NCBI RefSeq assembly: GCF_032362555.1
Contig: NC_083518.1
Span: 3,484,501 to 3,548,500 of the forward strand
Direction: 5' to 3'
Length of the DNA: 64,000 nt
DNA from: Amyelois transitella
Taxonomy: Eukaryota > Arthropoda > Insecta > Lepidoptera > Pyralidae
The position numbers and the translations under genes were made by a program. Each line of letters starts with the position of its first letter. Within the stretch, counting starts at the first letter, position 1. Below the pieces are notes generated by a model that worked only from the letters and a program-made list of their open reading frames with translations, was not told where the DNA came from and did no database searches. Of the stretch, positions 34,901 to 48,173 are shown one piece after another.

Positions 34901-36360
34901 CTTGTGAAATTAATGAATCTAAACGTTAGATACTAGTACATGGACATATTATGTTCTACACTTCACAAGGGCCTACATTGCAAGGAAGTACAGCATACAG
35001 TCCCCGGACAAATCGCTTAAAAGCATTGTCTTGTTTTCCAGAGACATTTCGTGAGCCACAGGAAATAATGCTAGCACAGAATGTTATCTACGTTTTCTTC
35101 TGCCCCAGCACAAGTTTATTGCTTACTGTGAACACTCAATAGTGTTATGTATATTGTATTACATACTACATATGTGTGAAGCTAGGAGGAAAATTATGTG
35201 TCGTAAAGGTCTCGCATAATCAAAAAATTATTGTGATACATTATTAAAATTATGTTGTTGAAAATTAAAGACATGTAACGGTTATGAGCAAATTTGCATA
35301 CATACATAAAATCACGCCTTTTTTAGAGGGGTAGGCAGACTACAGCTTTCCACTTTATAAGTTACTTTTTGTAATAAATACTCGGCCTTCGTACAAAAAG
35401 CTTCTTTTAAATGAGCAGTTTTCGTTTGCTTTGAATTTATAGAGAAGAGTTTATATTCGGATCTGCAATTTTCAGCACCTCCAACTCCGTATTTTATCCC
35501 GATAATGTGGACCAACTTTATGAATATAAAACGCGCCCTTCACCCCATCAAGGAGAAGACACATCAACAAGACATGATCCCCAAAAAGTTTGGAGATTGT
35601 TGACTCGGATTTAAATACAATTTTAATGTAACATACTTGGATCAAAGGAAAAAGTTTTGTTGAGTGACGTATAAAATTAATGATTCTTCATTTTGATATC
35701 AATGAATAAGAATTTTTATGATTCTACTAGAGGCCGCCCGCGACTTCGTCCGCATGGAAACCCTATCAATCCCGCGGGAACTCTGGGATAAAAAGTAGCC
35801 TATGTGTTATTCTGGGTCTTCAGCTACCTACATACCAAATTTCATGGTAATCGGTTCAGTAGTTTTTGCGTGAAAGAGTAACAAACATCCATACATCCAT
35901 ACAAACTTTCGCCTTTATAATAGTAGTAGGATAGCCTAACGAAAATCCATAATGAGAGTATAAAGAAAATGGAATGATAGATAGTATTAACTTTTTTATT
36001 TTACACTTCGACCTAATTTAACCAACCTTGGATCATTGGTAGTATAATAATACTCGGTCTTAAACAAAGTCAATTACATGTCTTCTTAAGGATGTGTTAA
36101 TATGTTAAGACACAACACAAAAAGACAAAGGACTAAAAGCTAGAGGCTAAAAACTTAAAGTTGGCGTAAGGCAGATAACCGACCGTTAAAACTTTTTAAG
36201 GTTAAATGTGATTTGTATCGCTAAAGAAGCATCTAAAAATATTCTATACATACACAATAACTACCCGTCTTTCCCGAAATGATAGGCAGAAATTTCATCT
36301 TTCCACTTGCCACGATCCCTGCATATTGGTTTAACCACATTATATTACTCTCTTAATTTT
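34901..36360. other. Intergenic with repeat fragments
   Basis: No gene. It holds family C pieces at about 35302-35360 and 36262-36345 and an RTE-like element at 35730-35935. Confidence 0.55.
35730..35935 (+). repeat. RTE-like LINE 3'-end repeat
   Basis: Contains GGCCGCCCGCGACTTCGTCC, AACTCTGGGATAAAAAGTAG, CATGGTAATCGGTTCAGTAG and CATCCATACATCCATACAAA, ending in TAATAGTAGTAGGAT. This is the hallmark layout of a repeat ubiquitous in moth and butterfly genomes, usually placed with RTE-type LINE 3' ends. Well preserved, so fairly young. Confidence 0.7.
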
Positions 36361-36557
36361 GACGGCCTCTATGGCGCAGCAGTAGTGCCACCGCAGGTTG
36401 TCTGTGACACCGCAGGTTCCGGGTTCAAATCCCGGCCAAGGCATGATGAGAAACGAACTTTCTCTGATTGGCCTGGGTCTTGTTTAACACAAGTATCCAA
36501 CTTACTTTGAGGCTAACTCAATTTGTGTAATTTATACCGTATATATTTATTTATTCA
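36361..36557 (+). repeat. tRNA-derived SINE, copy C (internally deleted)
   Basis: The head (GACGGCCTCTATGGCGCAGC), B box (GGGTTCAAATCCCGG), central GAAACGAACTTTCTCTGATT and 3' tail are present. About 50 bases of the body between GGGTCTTG and the AACACAAGT block of copy B are missing, and the head has extra bases near the A box. Confidence 0.8.
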
Positions 36558-37459
36558 TCCAAGCTCATCGGTTGAGGGTACTCCTGACTTTACCTTTTGA
36601 TTTTGAGTACCTTACCTTTCGCAAGGTCGTCCCCGATTTGATTTCAGTACGTTCCTGCCTTCCATAGTTCCAATTCACAATCTCTTCTCATTCATTCTCA
36701 TTCACTTACAAGAATGATGAGGGAAAAAGCAAAAAAGAGCGAACTTCCATATAGTGGAAATGGAATCCAATAAAGAACAGCCGGGCCAATATTTGCAGTG
36801 CTGTGTTGCACCCGCACTGCACTTTTATCGTTGTATGTAGACCATGACAGATTCATTGTGTAATTATTGAAAAAGAGAATGACTAAGAGACAAAATGACT
36901 AAAAGAGAGAGAATCATCGATATAAGCTATGAAAACATAGATACATATTTTCTTGCTTGCTCTGCGTTTATTTCGTATCCCAATGATTGCCTTGTGTTTA
37001 ATAGATTATTATTTATAAAAGAGCTTCACGATAAGCGAGCAATATCATTGGACTTTAAAAAGCCTCTTCTCAATTCGCGTACATTTTTTGTCGAGCCGAA
37101 GCGTTTTGTTTCATGAATGTAGGGCCTGTCCATTGTCTGCATTGTGGAATTCAAGCTGTGGCAGCCAACGAGCTATTTTCCCATTCTCCATTATGAACTG
37201 TAATTATTTCCATTGTTCGACACATACATATTGTCTTATTAACGGTCTAATACGCTGAATAGAAAAGGATGGATGTTTGAATGAAACTTTGGGCCGTACA
37301 AATAGGTTTTTGTGTGGTTGGATAATACCTTTTTTAGAACCTAAGTATTAACCATCATAATTAACGCCCCGTAGTCTTCTCATTTCAATCATGACTAACT
37401 TCGTCTCTTTATAGTCCTATTGCTTTATTTTTTTTAGTCCTATGCTTTATACTCGCGTA
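36558..37459. other. Intergenic, weak repeat traces
   Basis: No gene. 36558-36690 has weak similarity to the distal part of family C (AAGCTCATCGGTTGAGGGTA). The open frame at 36895-37116 is unsupported. Confidence 0.4.
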
Positions 37460-37690
37460 CATACATAAAATTACACCTCTTTCCCGGAGGGGTAGGCAGA
37501 GACCTACTACATCTTTCTACTTCACACCATCTCTGCATACCGCTTTAGCTTCATCTATGTTCATATATAACTCTCTTTATGTAAGCTCGTTAGTTACGGT
37601 TACTTTTAAACTCTTAACCTGACCTTTGACCTTGTTAAGTTTCGTCCTAGTTGCGATTTTCCTTACTGTAGCGTCATTCCACATTCAAAG
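37460..37690 (+). repeat. Family C interspersed repeat, best plus-strand copy
   Basis: Order of landmarks: ACATAAAATTACACCTCTTT, CCCGGAGGGGTAGGCAGAG, CTTCATCTATGTTCATA, ATGTAAGCTCGTTAG. Reverse-orientation match to 1130-1310. Confidence 0.7.
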
Positions 37691-39154
37691 GCTTTTTATT
37701 TGAGATCCCAACGTTTCTCACGTCTATTCTTTATGACGACAAGCGCGATTTAAACCTAGTATTTTTAATCACCGAATTCTCAAGCGTACAAAGAAAAGCC
37801 TGGTTCCGCTTTAATGAATACCTCTTGGAAGGATTCTTTCCGCATAGTTCCGATCAAGATGGCGTCGAAACTTCAAATTAAGATTCTTGGAGTTTCCACT
37901 AGATTAATGAACGGCGTCACCTGGATAACGATCTACGATGAAGAAAAGACGCGAATTAATTATTCTGAAAAGACTTTTAAAAGGCCCCTTTGGTTGGTTG
38001 GTATTTCTGTGATAAGTTAGAGGCCAGGCTAACCATAAAAATTGGCCCAATGTTTTCAGAACATCTACGAGCGCATAGCCAAAAATTGGCATTTTTGTTT
38101 ACTTTTTTCCTCAAATAAACTCAAAAATTACATGATACATACCTAACATACAAAACCTTTTTTCCTTTTGGAAATTCCAGAATAAAAGCGAAAGCAATAA
38201 TCAATACATTCCCATACTCACATAGAGTATAAATGGCAAAATGTTGGAGTAAAAATAACAAAGAAAAAAACGTAAGTAAACGTCGAAGAGGGATCATAGT
38301 GGATCAGACTTGGTAAGCCACCGCGATAAAACTTAGTTTCTGCTTGCTTACCGATAAGTTACCGATTTGAATATAATGTACTATGTTATCTTCTGAATGT
38401 AAAAAGGGGGCACTGACTGACTGATCGAGTTTATCAACCCAAACCGTTAGTTATTTGAAGTTTGGCATATAGGGGCGCACTAACAGGATTTCCCAAATTT
38501 CCGGGAAAATTTAAGGGAACCGCGGGCATACTCAAGTTTTAAATATCTCACAGTCAATATTGATGACTTAGTCCTTGAATCTGGATCACAAAAAGATGGC
38601 TTTTAAATTTTGAAGTCTATAAATTGCCAAATTCTAACCGAGTGGTCAGAAACTTTTTAAATACATATAACATAACATAGTAAGTAGTATCAGGTAACCT
38701 TGTAGTTGTATATAGTATGAGCAGCCAGACGAATCTAGGAGCAGTAACGTACCACAACATCTCATATGACTTGCTTAACTCAAGGAACTCTTGGTGTTTT
38801 CCTCCTGCGTCTATAAAGATCTTATTTTGTGTTAACTATAATGAAAGGTGCAAACATACAAAAAATTAAAATCAAAAAGGTTAATAATGGAACTGAAAGT
38901 CAGATGATGACGTGTTTTTAGCTCACCGCGTACAAAAGAAAACCTACATTTATAAGCTCTGAAAAAATAAACTGGAAATCTTTTATTAAAGTAGGAATAT
39001 AAATATAAACATTGTCTTACATTATCTTCTTTGTCGTTGACGAAATGACAACTATTTATTCAATTCATAATATACACATAAAATTACACATAAAATTGGG
39101 TATAACTTATTGTTGCACTATCTAACATCTATTACTAATATTATTCATTCATTC
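37691..39154. other. Intergenic, no gene seen
   Basis: No supportable gene. About 38400-38530 has the ACTGACTGACTGATCGAG and TTTGGCATATAGGGGCGC motifs of an RTE-type LINE-derived repeat. The frame at 37814-38020 has no known relatives that I recognise. Confidence 0.45.
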
Positions 39155-39400
39155 ATATAATCACGTTTATATTCCTTGCGAGGTAGACAGAGCCAGCAGT
39201 CTTGTTAGACAGACTTGAAAGGCCACGTACAGCTGTTAGGCTTACTTAATGATAGAATTAAGATTTAAATTGTGACAGGTTGCTTGCCCATCGCCTATAA
39301 GAAGAATACTTAGTTATCCCTTAGTCGCCTTTTACGACATCCATAGGAAAGAGATGGTGTGGTCCTATTCTTTTTTATATTGGTGCCGGAAATCACACGA
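39155..39400 (+). repeat. Family B interspersed repeat
   Basis: Nearly complete copy from TCACGTTTATATTCCTTGCG through GTAGACAGAGCCAGCAGTC to TTTTACGACATCCATAGG and the terminal CACACGAC. Confidence 0.8.
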
Positions 39401-39429
39401 CAATAATAAAATTATTATTATAATTATGG

Positions 39430-39516
39430 CTGTAAGTCAAGGGATCGCCCTTAGCTACTCTCCAAACCGGTGAAGATATAACCGGGACCAACACCGGGAC
39501 CGATAGGGAGTAGATC
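39430..39516 (+). repeat. Family D repeat, 3' fragment
   Basis: Has the AACCGGGACCAACACCGGGA block and preceding CTCTCCAAACCGGTGAAG of family D. The 5' portion is absent. Confidence 0.5.
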
Positions 39517-39874
39517 GCTCAGGAAATTTTATAGATGCACGTTATCAATTCTGACAACAAAAGAGATTATTTCAGGGGAGTCAAAAACTATGGGATCCAA
39601 CGGGAACACCTTAGAACGGGCTAACTTAGTTCGGACAAACCGTGGCGTCTTAATGAACTTGCCAAGTTCCAGCCACACGCCACTAGCAAACTTACTGTTC
39701 AGATAATAAGTTTCGGATTCCCCTGGCGAGCTGCTAACTTCAATTGGTTAAATTTCGTGGTCAGTGTGTGTTGCGGATACTCGGCGAATGGTTCGTAACT
39801 TCCTATGTGGCGATACGTTTCTTTTAACATGTAACAAAGTTTGAGGTAAATTGCCTCGTCTGGACGTGAGATCA

Positions 39875-39882
<8 letters not shown>

Positions 39883-39916
<34 letters not shown>
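39883..39916. repeat. (AT)n microsatellite
   Basis: An uninterrupted run of about 17 AT units following a short CA run. Confidence 0.95.
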
Positions 39917-39918
<2 letters not shown>

Positions 39919-42900
39919 CAAGTATTTATTCTTTATGGAAGACTTGCCCTATAGTCTTGAAATGGGTGAAATGCAATGCTGAGCTGAATGGCTTGATGAT
40001 GTAATTGAGATTCAAATAGCGATAGGTTCGAATTTTAAGTTTATTTTACCTTGATGAACTTTTTACAATATAAAAGTGACCACATCAACCGGATGTCGGT
40101 GAACTTGGCATAACAACTGTCAGCATATAAAAGTATTGTAGGAGTTCTATTCGCATTCACAATAGTTACTGATGGTTTTTAGAAAAGTTCTAGAGCTATC
40201 TTTTTATAAAAAAAAAAAATTGAAAAATTGATTTGCCAACTTCCGGTAGCATATCAGTTCGGACCAATTGCAATTTTAATGACTGACTAAATGATGACGA
40301 ATAGTGACAAATTGTCAAACATCCTATCAGACAGTACTAGACTACCGCTAAACGCAGAGACTGAGAAGAAAGACATTCTATATAAATTTTGGTTGGTAAA
40401 CCTAGCTACCTCGAACGTTTCATGATTTCATTAAAATAATAAGCCTAGAGTTTTCGCCATGTAAAAGTTTATAAAACAGAGCAATAACAGTTAGCTCTGA
40501 CCATAAAATAGCCCACACTGCTACCCACCCACAACAGCGGAGATTAAACGTAACAAACATGAACTGCTACTATCCACAACAATTATTTATTTACAAAAGG
40601 TCTAAAATGCACTTTTTACACTAACAAGCTCAGTGTAGTGTCTAGCATTATATGTTTGGGCGTTGAGACTGAATTAAAATAAGCTATTAATAAGTGCTTT
40701 TGGCAAAATTTTAATGAATATAACGATGAAATTGCTATATAATTAAGTCAACAAATGTCAATATCTCTTTGCCACAAGCAAGCAAAAAATTCTAAATCAG
40801 ACAAGCAAAGTTTTTATAGATTACAGCTTTAAGGTGGCCGACCTTATACTTATCGTCGAAGCCGCAATTCCTCATTCCTCCACTTTGGTGGCGATAGCCC
40901 TCGAAATAATACTCTCACTAACATAAATTTGAAAATAAAAACGCTTAGAACTTAAGAGAAAATATAAATTAATTTAAGATAAATGATAACTACGCGTCGG
41001 AAATCAAACCAAAGTCTCAAAGTAGTTAACTTTCTGACACACATATCTGCTACAATAAAGCCCTGCTAGACGATCGCATTATGCGGTAATATCGTTAAAA
41101 TTTTATTGGCCCACTTACGCCGCCATATTTATGACTACCTTAGTTTATTGTTCATGCTTGAAGAGCGACAATGAATATACTCGCACTGCTAACTTTACGT
41201 CGTAAATGTACAACTCCTTTGTTCACTAAACCCCGATGATTTGGGGTGAATGCGACATTCAGCGAGGCCTGATCGTAAAATGTCACACGGATAAAGTATG
41301 CGGGTATAAACTTACATGGTATAAAAACTCAAATGCTTCTAGAAATAACTTAACTAGGTCCTGATAAAAAAAAAATATGTAGGTACAAATCTTTTACCCG
41401 CAACACCGCCCGCGTGGAAAGTACCCTGATGTCCTTCTCCGTACTCCACACTATGTATATGCAACATTTGGAAGGCGGATCAGTGGTTTTGACGTAAAAG
41501 CTGGACAAATAATTACACTTGAACATTTAAAATATTAGTATAGGCTCCTTTTATTTTATTGCAATCATGAATCCTAGTGTCAATGATGTCTTCACTGGGG
41601 ACGAGCTAGGGTTCACCTTAGACTAAAAATGAAAAAGTGGGTCACCGAACGATTGCATCACCAGCTGCTAGATCTAAATCTTAATATCGTATAAGTCAGT
41701 ATTTCAGTGGCAATCTGAAACTGTTTAATATCCTTATAGATACTGATGAAGACAACTAGTCCTCCTAATTTATAATTTTATAAAATACTGGACACGATAA
41801 ATGATGTGTATTCGGTGAGCGTTCGAAAAAGGCGGGAAGATATTACTTTTTTTTATACCATGGAAAATTGCGCTCTGATACTAATTAGACGCAAACAAAC
41901 ACAACTGCGATAATAGTAAGTAAGTACATTCTGGTATTTTTTTTCATATTACGAACCCCAGTCTATAACCCCATAAAATTTAATAACCAATAATTAGGTA
42001 CGCTTCTGTTTAAGAATCTAACACGTTACCAACTCCACTTATGCAATAGACTATTTTAATGTATTTCGTAACTACTCGATACTTGCAAAATACATCAAAA
42101 CTGTTGTAAATAGTCTCCATAGTAGTTTGTACATTAGTTTACAAAGTAACTTTACGGGTATTTTGTGGTCATATAGTAGTAACCGTTAACTGATGTATAG
42201 GAGTAATAGGCTGTTAGCGGGAACTATTCGTAAAACTAAACACTGGATGGGAGTTTTATTAAAGTCATTACTACATCAAATGCATGTAGGATACGTAGAC
42301 TTCGTATATTATCCATCTATCTCCAAGTTTATTATAAAAGTCGTCGTTCGATCTTATAAGTTCGACGTACCCATAGAAATTAGAAAAACAGCTCAGGCGC
42401 TTAGACGAGATGTGCGATTAATTCTTTTAAATAAGTATATATATTAGGTAAACGCATGGATCATTCGAGACCACGACTAAAAATTATTTACGGTTAGAAG
42501 TTAAATTTTCCACCATAAATTGAAAATTTGAAAGAACTGGTTCATGTGATGAAACCAATACGAACATCGATTGATATTCTGGCAATTTCCCTCCAAAGCC
42601 ATCGATCTTGTTTAAGTTCACACTATGAGTGACCCGGCGTGACTCGGCCGCGATCTATCATGCGGTAGTAAAAACTGAACGAGAGACATATATCACTCGG
42701 TCACTTGTCAGGGTGGACAGGGCCTAAGTTAAAAATTAACAGCGTGTGAATTTCATAGCATTTCCATTTATCAAAACGAAAAGATCATGTCATTTTGAGT
42801 GGATTTCGAGGTGCAACGTTGGATGCAATGTTCTTTTGTTAGAAAACTGTTATACGTAAAGAAGAATGAATGGAATGGTTGACGAAGCTTTATACAAGAA

Positions 42901-44518
42901 AAATGGAAATGGGAAAGTGGAAGATCTAGACAAACTTACCTGTAACAAATCGGGTATATTCTAGTAAAGGTCCGAATAAGCTTTAAATGTGGATAAGTTA
43001 TAGCTTTTGTCAAGTTTTGCTTAACTGTTTTGACCTACGCGTCTATGAATTAATAACTTTTTTCAGAACTATGCACATAAGTTTATTTAATGAGGCTCTT
43101 AGGGTGAAAAAAAATTGAGAGGAAATCTTCTGCCATCTTAAGGCAACTTGATGTGTAAAATCCAATCTGGTGTTTAATTCTCCCTGCAAAGTCAATTCAT
43201 ATTAACACACAAACATGTGATGGTCTCCAGGCTCCAGTCCAGAAAGGTGGAGAAGGGTGAGGAGATCCCAATTACGACCAACAGCAGGAACTGTTTTGAA
43301 ATTTGTTTCAATCTGCATAACAATTTATTACAATGAAGATAAACGCTTACAACTTGTGTCACACCACAAAAAAACTTATTAACTTTAACATATGATATAT
43401 CACAGCATTTAGCATCTGGGCCATATCGTTTAACTGGACCGACACGTTCCTGCAAAATGTGGTAAAATGTTTTTTCATTTCACTTTTTAACACGAAGCTC
43501 GCGTAAATTCTGCAGTTGGCTTATCATATATTATTTTTAACTGCATGTGCCAATTAGCAACGTTTTTGTGTATCTTCATCCTTCGTTTATTCTATATACC
43601 TATACAAGTTCCATCTTCCGTTCATCATCGATAGTCTTAGTTAAATGATGAGGAGACCATGTTCTCTGAAATGACACGGCTAAGTATGCAACTGAAAACA
43701 GATGATGATGTTATTTATTAGAACACTTAAAGTTATTAAAGCTAAGGGTACCCTTAGCCGACAAATCTGCATGAAACGATTGATGAATGTGAATGAAATA
43801 AAAGACGTATGCAAGAATCATGACAAGCGGAATGACGAAGAATCTGGCATTACTCTAAGAAAGAGGCATGATCATATGCTTAGATAAAGATGCTGCCTTA
43901 TCTAAGCCTTGAAGGCTCCTTCTCTATGTGATTTTTTTCTTTACATACACAAAAGCCGTTAATGTTCATAAAACCTAAATAAGTTTTAAATTCTTGGAAT
44001 AATGCCAACACAAGAAAAATACAAACGAAACAATTAAAAGATAGCAGGAAGGATGATTAGCATACTACATTAAAGTAGATTGCACTCAAAAAGATGCAAC
44101 AGGCGTCATATTACCTAACATACTCGTAGTTTTGCTATATTCATATTTTCTCTTAGTTTTTCGTTCATAAAATAATCTTTTGATGATATTATGGATTCTT
44201 TTAAAAGAGGCCTAGCCAATTCGATTCGACTACCTTTCACATGCATACAAAATATAAATAAAATTGTTGTAAACATCACTTCAATAAAAGGACCTTTGCC
44301 ACCCATCCGTTAAATGTTAGTCATTACCTCTGTAAATTACGTCCTGGGGGACCGAGGGGACAGACAGACCAACAGGATTACACCTTAATCGCCTAATACG
44401 TTGATCGATGCTCGCACTTGCTGGACCTGACGCGTTGGTAAACTGTAGAGGTAATAGCAGAATCTCTCCCTCTCATTAAATCAAATCATTTATTTTAATT
44501 AATTATAACTACACCACT
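39917..44518. other. Intergenic, no gene seen
   Basis: About 4.6 kb with no gene. It starts with a weak family B trace (about 39940-40032), and a family C fragment lies at about 43740-43885 (CTGCATGAAACG, GTGAATGAAAT). The open frames at 42193-42447 and 43192-43455 lack recognisable domains. Confidence 0.5.
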
Positions 44519-44640
44519 ACATACAAATGATCTCCTCTTTATCCCTTACGGGCCAGCCAGGACCAAGAGTCTTAAAAAGACTAGAAGGCCACGTTCAGCT
44601 TAATGATGTTAAGAGGCTTGATGGAATTAAAACTCATACA
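44519..44640 (+). repeat. Family B repeat, 5' half
   Basis: Contains ATCCCTTACGGGCCAGCCAG and AGTCTTAAAAAGACTAGAAG, followed by the CCACGTTCAGCTTAATG block. The distal half is missing. Confidence 0.6.
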
Positions 44641-45731
44641 TTTTTTTTCTGAAGAGTTATTCTTTTAGGTTCAGCATTCGTGTCAAGAGCATCTTAATTA
44701 TTAACTTATATAGGTGTTTCCTTTCACAAATAGGTATACAGAGAGCTTCCTCGCCGTAGAAATACGAGTATGCGAACATGAAAAGACGCAATATAAATGG
44801 TATTTCCACTTCTATTTCGCTTCATCCAAATTCGTCAATTATTTCATGACAGCTCGGCGGTCTATGGTAAGTGTTTTTCTTGGCCTCTAAACGTTCGAAT
44901 TTACTCTCACCTTGTATTTTTGCTCAGTAAACCTGCTTTCAATAATCCTCACAACATTCCAACTGTCACTATATCTTCTTTCACATAACAACATCCTTGT
45001 GTTGTGAAGAGGTAAACAATAAAACCTTAATTGATCGATCGTCGTCCGCCCCAGCTCTGACGCAGCGTCAAATTGGTAGACGAATTACGTGGAGTCACTC
45101 GAAATAGCAAATAGGGGTAGATCGGACTCCATTATCAAACTTAATTATATGCACCACTTACTTTTATGTCCGAACCGCTTGAATGAAGTAATGATTCCCT
45201 TAAACAAATTTGCAAATTGAAATTTTCTATTAAAAATGGACTATGAAGTAGGTACAGTGCATAATTTTTGATCAGGATTAGTAACAGTAATATTAATTTG
45301 CCCAATTCTGAGGCGTTTTAAATATTGCCCTTTATTCATGAGTGATTAAGGTGTCTGTCTAAAGTTCCAAAAATATGTTATAAAGAGTTAAAAAGATATA
45401 ATAATTTGATACGGGAAATAATGGGACACAGTGAAATAAATAAACATTATACGACTACGGCGGTATTAAATATTTGACTTAAAAAAAAATCGTTTCTATT
45501 GCTCCATAATAATTAATCATCTCAATGAACTTTAACATGGCAACATTAATTGCAATTCCGGCAGTCTGTGGGTGGCGAGCGGGGCCGGGCCGCGAAACTA
45601 GTCGACTATAAATCCGCGTCGTCTTACGCGTGAAATATTAACCTGCCGACGGTTTTGACGCCGCTAAATAATAAAGTACGGTTGGGAAAAAAATCCATTT
45701 TACTTCTAAGTAAATATTTTTTTAACCATAC
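44641..45731. other. Intergenic with a GC-rich island
   Basis: No gene. A short GC-rich patch at about 45560-45650 (containing GGCGAGCGGGGCCGGGCCGC) stands out from AT-rich flanks and might be regulatory. No transcript evidence can be read from sequence alone. Confidence 0.4.
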
Positions 45732-45888
45732 AAATTACACAGATAGAGTTAGCCTCGAAGAAAGTTCTAGATTTGTGTTACATGATACTAACTTAACAAT
45801 ATATAATAAATTATTTACATATTTCATACATTTATCATGCCCTAATCGGTACAAGATCCCGGCTGTGTACTGTGTCACAGAGGCGGTC
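45732..45888 (-). repeat. tRNA-derived SINE, copy D (degraded)
   Basis: Minus-strand relic. Tail (ATACAAATTACACAGAT), TTAGCCTCGAAGAAAGTTC body and a damaged head (GTGTCACAGAGGCGGTC) remain. A central part and much of the B box are lost. Confidence 0.7.
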
Positions 45889-47646
45889 ATATTCCAAATT
45901 TTCGGTCTTTGTTTGTCTACGATGTTATGACAATATAACTTTTTTAATTTTCAGTGTTATGGCTTCTGAATAACAAAACCTCAGTTTCGGGCGCTGATCA
46001 AGCGACAATATAATTATTTTTTTACATGTACTTCTGTGATATCATTAAGTTATGAAAAAATATTGTCTTCTTTCGGCTCTTATCGGTGGATTTTAAGTGG
46101 AAATCAAAAGAAGGTCAGCAATTTCAAATAAAACATAAAAAAATTTCGAACTATTTTGTCGACCGTACCGAGTAGTGGCTTACAAAGCCTGTGTTCCGCG
46201 AGATAGTGGGTTCAGGTCGTCTGCAAACGGGTCAGGTACACGGCTAATTACAAGCCTTCAAATGTTGGACGAAAATAAAAACAACAGGGCAAGTGGCATC
46301 GTCTCTCTAACTTACGTATTATATAGGTACTGAAACGAGTGACTTGGCCATCTTCCATAGATACAACTGTATATTTTGTGACTGTGTTTTTTTTCCTTGT
46401 TAATCTAGATTTTACAAATTCATTCCAAGAAAATCTTAAAAAGAAACCATGTATGTCCAGAACAAAATTTAAAGTCAGTAAGTAGTCTTCTTTGAGAATC
46501 TATGAATGTTTCACTATTTTCGATTCTGTGCTTTATTTAAATAACTAGCTTTGTCCGCGGATCCGTCCGCGCCAATTTAGCGCAACCTACAAAAGAATAC
46601 AGGTTTTTCACAAATCCTATAACTACAGTTATAACCTTAGCTTAGTTTTATATGCTTTTTACTACGCTTTTATTAGCTTGGGTTGTATGTATGTATGTAT
46701 GTATGTAACGGAATCTTTGAGCTTAATTTTCACTGATTTCTAAACGTCTGATCAACTTGAAACTTTGCACACGTATCAAGGACCGATGACAATGCAATAT
46801 TTTGATAAGAGTTTCTCATTATCCTTATTAAAACTGCCAGGATTAATAAATTCATTTTTAGATCCTTCGTATGAGAGTAAGAGAGACAGAGATAGCACCA
46901 GTGCCAGTAATCTCCATACAAGAAACCAAGAAGTTCTGACGTATAAGGAGTCCAAAAAGAGATGTAATATATTTCCATATAATGTTACTATTAACCTGAG
47001 GCTTTTTTTATTTCATCGCATCGCTCCATTTAGAATTACCATTAGAAACAATAGTAGAATTAGTAGAATATTTTAAAACAATAAAAAATATATAAGTAAT
47101 AAAACAAAAGTAATAAATGAAAATTGAACAACTAAATTTACAACAATACAAGAATAAAGTTACTACCTAGAGAACTTTGCGATATTTAATACGTATTTAA
47201 CATATTAATGCAATTCTTGAATTAACATTAGGTATCTTTTGCCTATTTATAATAGCAACACTGTAATACTCGTTTAAGACATGAGTGACAGTTTTTTTAT
47301 GTCAAATAAGTTTTGCAGTAAGTTTTGTTTTGAATTCGATTAGAAAACCTGTAAACTTTCTTTCTGTTTTTTTTATACCGGTGCCTGTGTATTTACCTAT
47401 TTGCACTTTGTTTTGTGCTGATAACTTGTCGTTATTTGTAGTTTGGAATCTTCCGTTGAGTCGAGCTTTGTTCTTCCGGATATTCGTGTGATTTTATCAT
47501 CTGAGATTGGACTCTGACTGTGTTCACTGTGTTGTGCAGATATTTTTTAGATAGGACTCCTGTAAAAAGTACCTGATTATTTGAGATAGGAGTCCCAAGT
47601 TTGTGTTTGTTTTTGTGAAAGACAGTTTTACAACGAAAGTGCCACG
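45889..47646. other. Intergenic, LINE-like repeat and unassigned sequence
   Basis: A repeat starting ACTAGCTTTGTCCGCGGATC runs about 46544-46800 with a GTAT microsatellite at 46685-46707. The stretch 47280-47640 could be the 5' untranslated leader of the possible THAP exon that follows. Confidence 0.4.
46544..46800 (+). repeat. LINE-derived repeat with GTAT microsatellite
   Basis: Starts with the ACTAGCTTTGTCCGCGGATC type of motif found at the beginning of RTE-like repeats, passes a GTAT run (46685-46707) and continues with CTTGAAACTTTGCACACGTA, a phrase typical of moth LINE-derived repeats. Confidence 0.5.
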
Positions 47647-47695
47647 ATGTCTTCAGATAAACATTGTTGCGTTCCTGGTTGTAAAGGCAGTGGAG
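47647..47695 (+). CDS. Possible first exon of a THAP-type zinc finger protein
   Basis: The ATG at 47647 opens MSSDKHCCVPGCKGSG and is followed at 47696 by a good donor (GTATGT). A start followed at once by CC-x3-C is typical of THAP domains, whose first two zinc-binding cysteines lie at the N-terminus of the protein and whose gene is often split soon afterwards. The remaining ligands (Cys and His about 40 residues on) would be in later exons, which I cannot find nearby; a family B repeat starts 170 bases downstream. It may be a real gene start, a transposase relic or chance. Confidence 0.3.
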
Positions 47696-47862
47696 GTATG
47701 TTTGAAATATGTTTGTTCCTGTATCAATCTGCCTCTTAATCTTGTGGTTTGATTCCTGGCAAGGCCACAATCGAAAATAATTATGTTTGCTGGATAGTCA
47801 AAAATATTATTAACAGTGATTTATCACTATAAAATTCTTTTCAACTGGGTTTAACAATCATC

Positions 47863-48016
47863 ATACATACATATAATCACGTCTATATCCCTTGCGGGGT
47901 AGACAGAGCCAACAGTCTTGTAAAGACTGATAGGCCACGTTCAGCTATTTGGCTTTAAGATAGAATTGAGATTCAAATAGTGACAGGTTGCAAGCCCATC
48001 ACCTAAAAAAGAATCA
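47863..48016 (+). repeat. Family B repeat, 5' two thirds
   Basis: Well-preserved TCACGTCTATATCCCTTGCG and GTAGACAGAGCCAACAGTC, then GTGACAGGTTGCAAGCCCAT, ending at the CACCTAAAAAAGAATC junction. Confidence 0.8.
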
Positions 48017-48173
48017 TCATTATGAGAATATTATGAGATTTAATCCAATCAGGCCACATATAACTTTAAGAAAGTTAGTTGTGAAAACCTCCGGCGATGG
48101 GCGCATGGTTGAAAAAGTCTTTTCTAGTATGATAGTTATACTAGAAGTGTTAACTTCCAAAAAATAATTGTAT

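Noticed and set aside
39883-39916. CRISPR or other regularly spaced repeat array
   Set aside because: The only regular short-period repeats in the window are microsatellites; no spaced direct repeats were seen, and the genome is eukaryotic.
42193-42447. 84-codon plus-strand frame
   Set aside because: No family recognised and no supporting splice or promoter context in AT-rich DNA.
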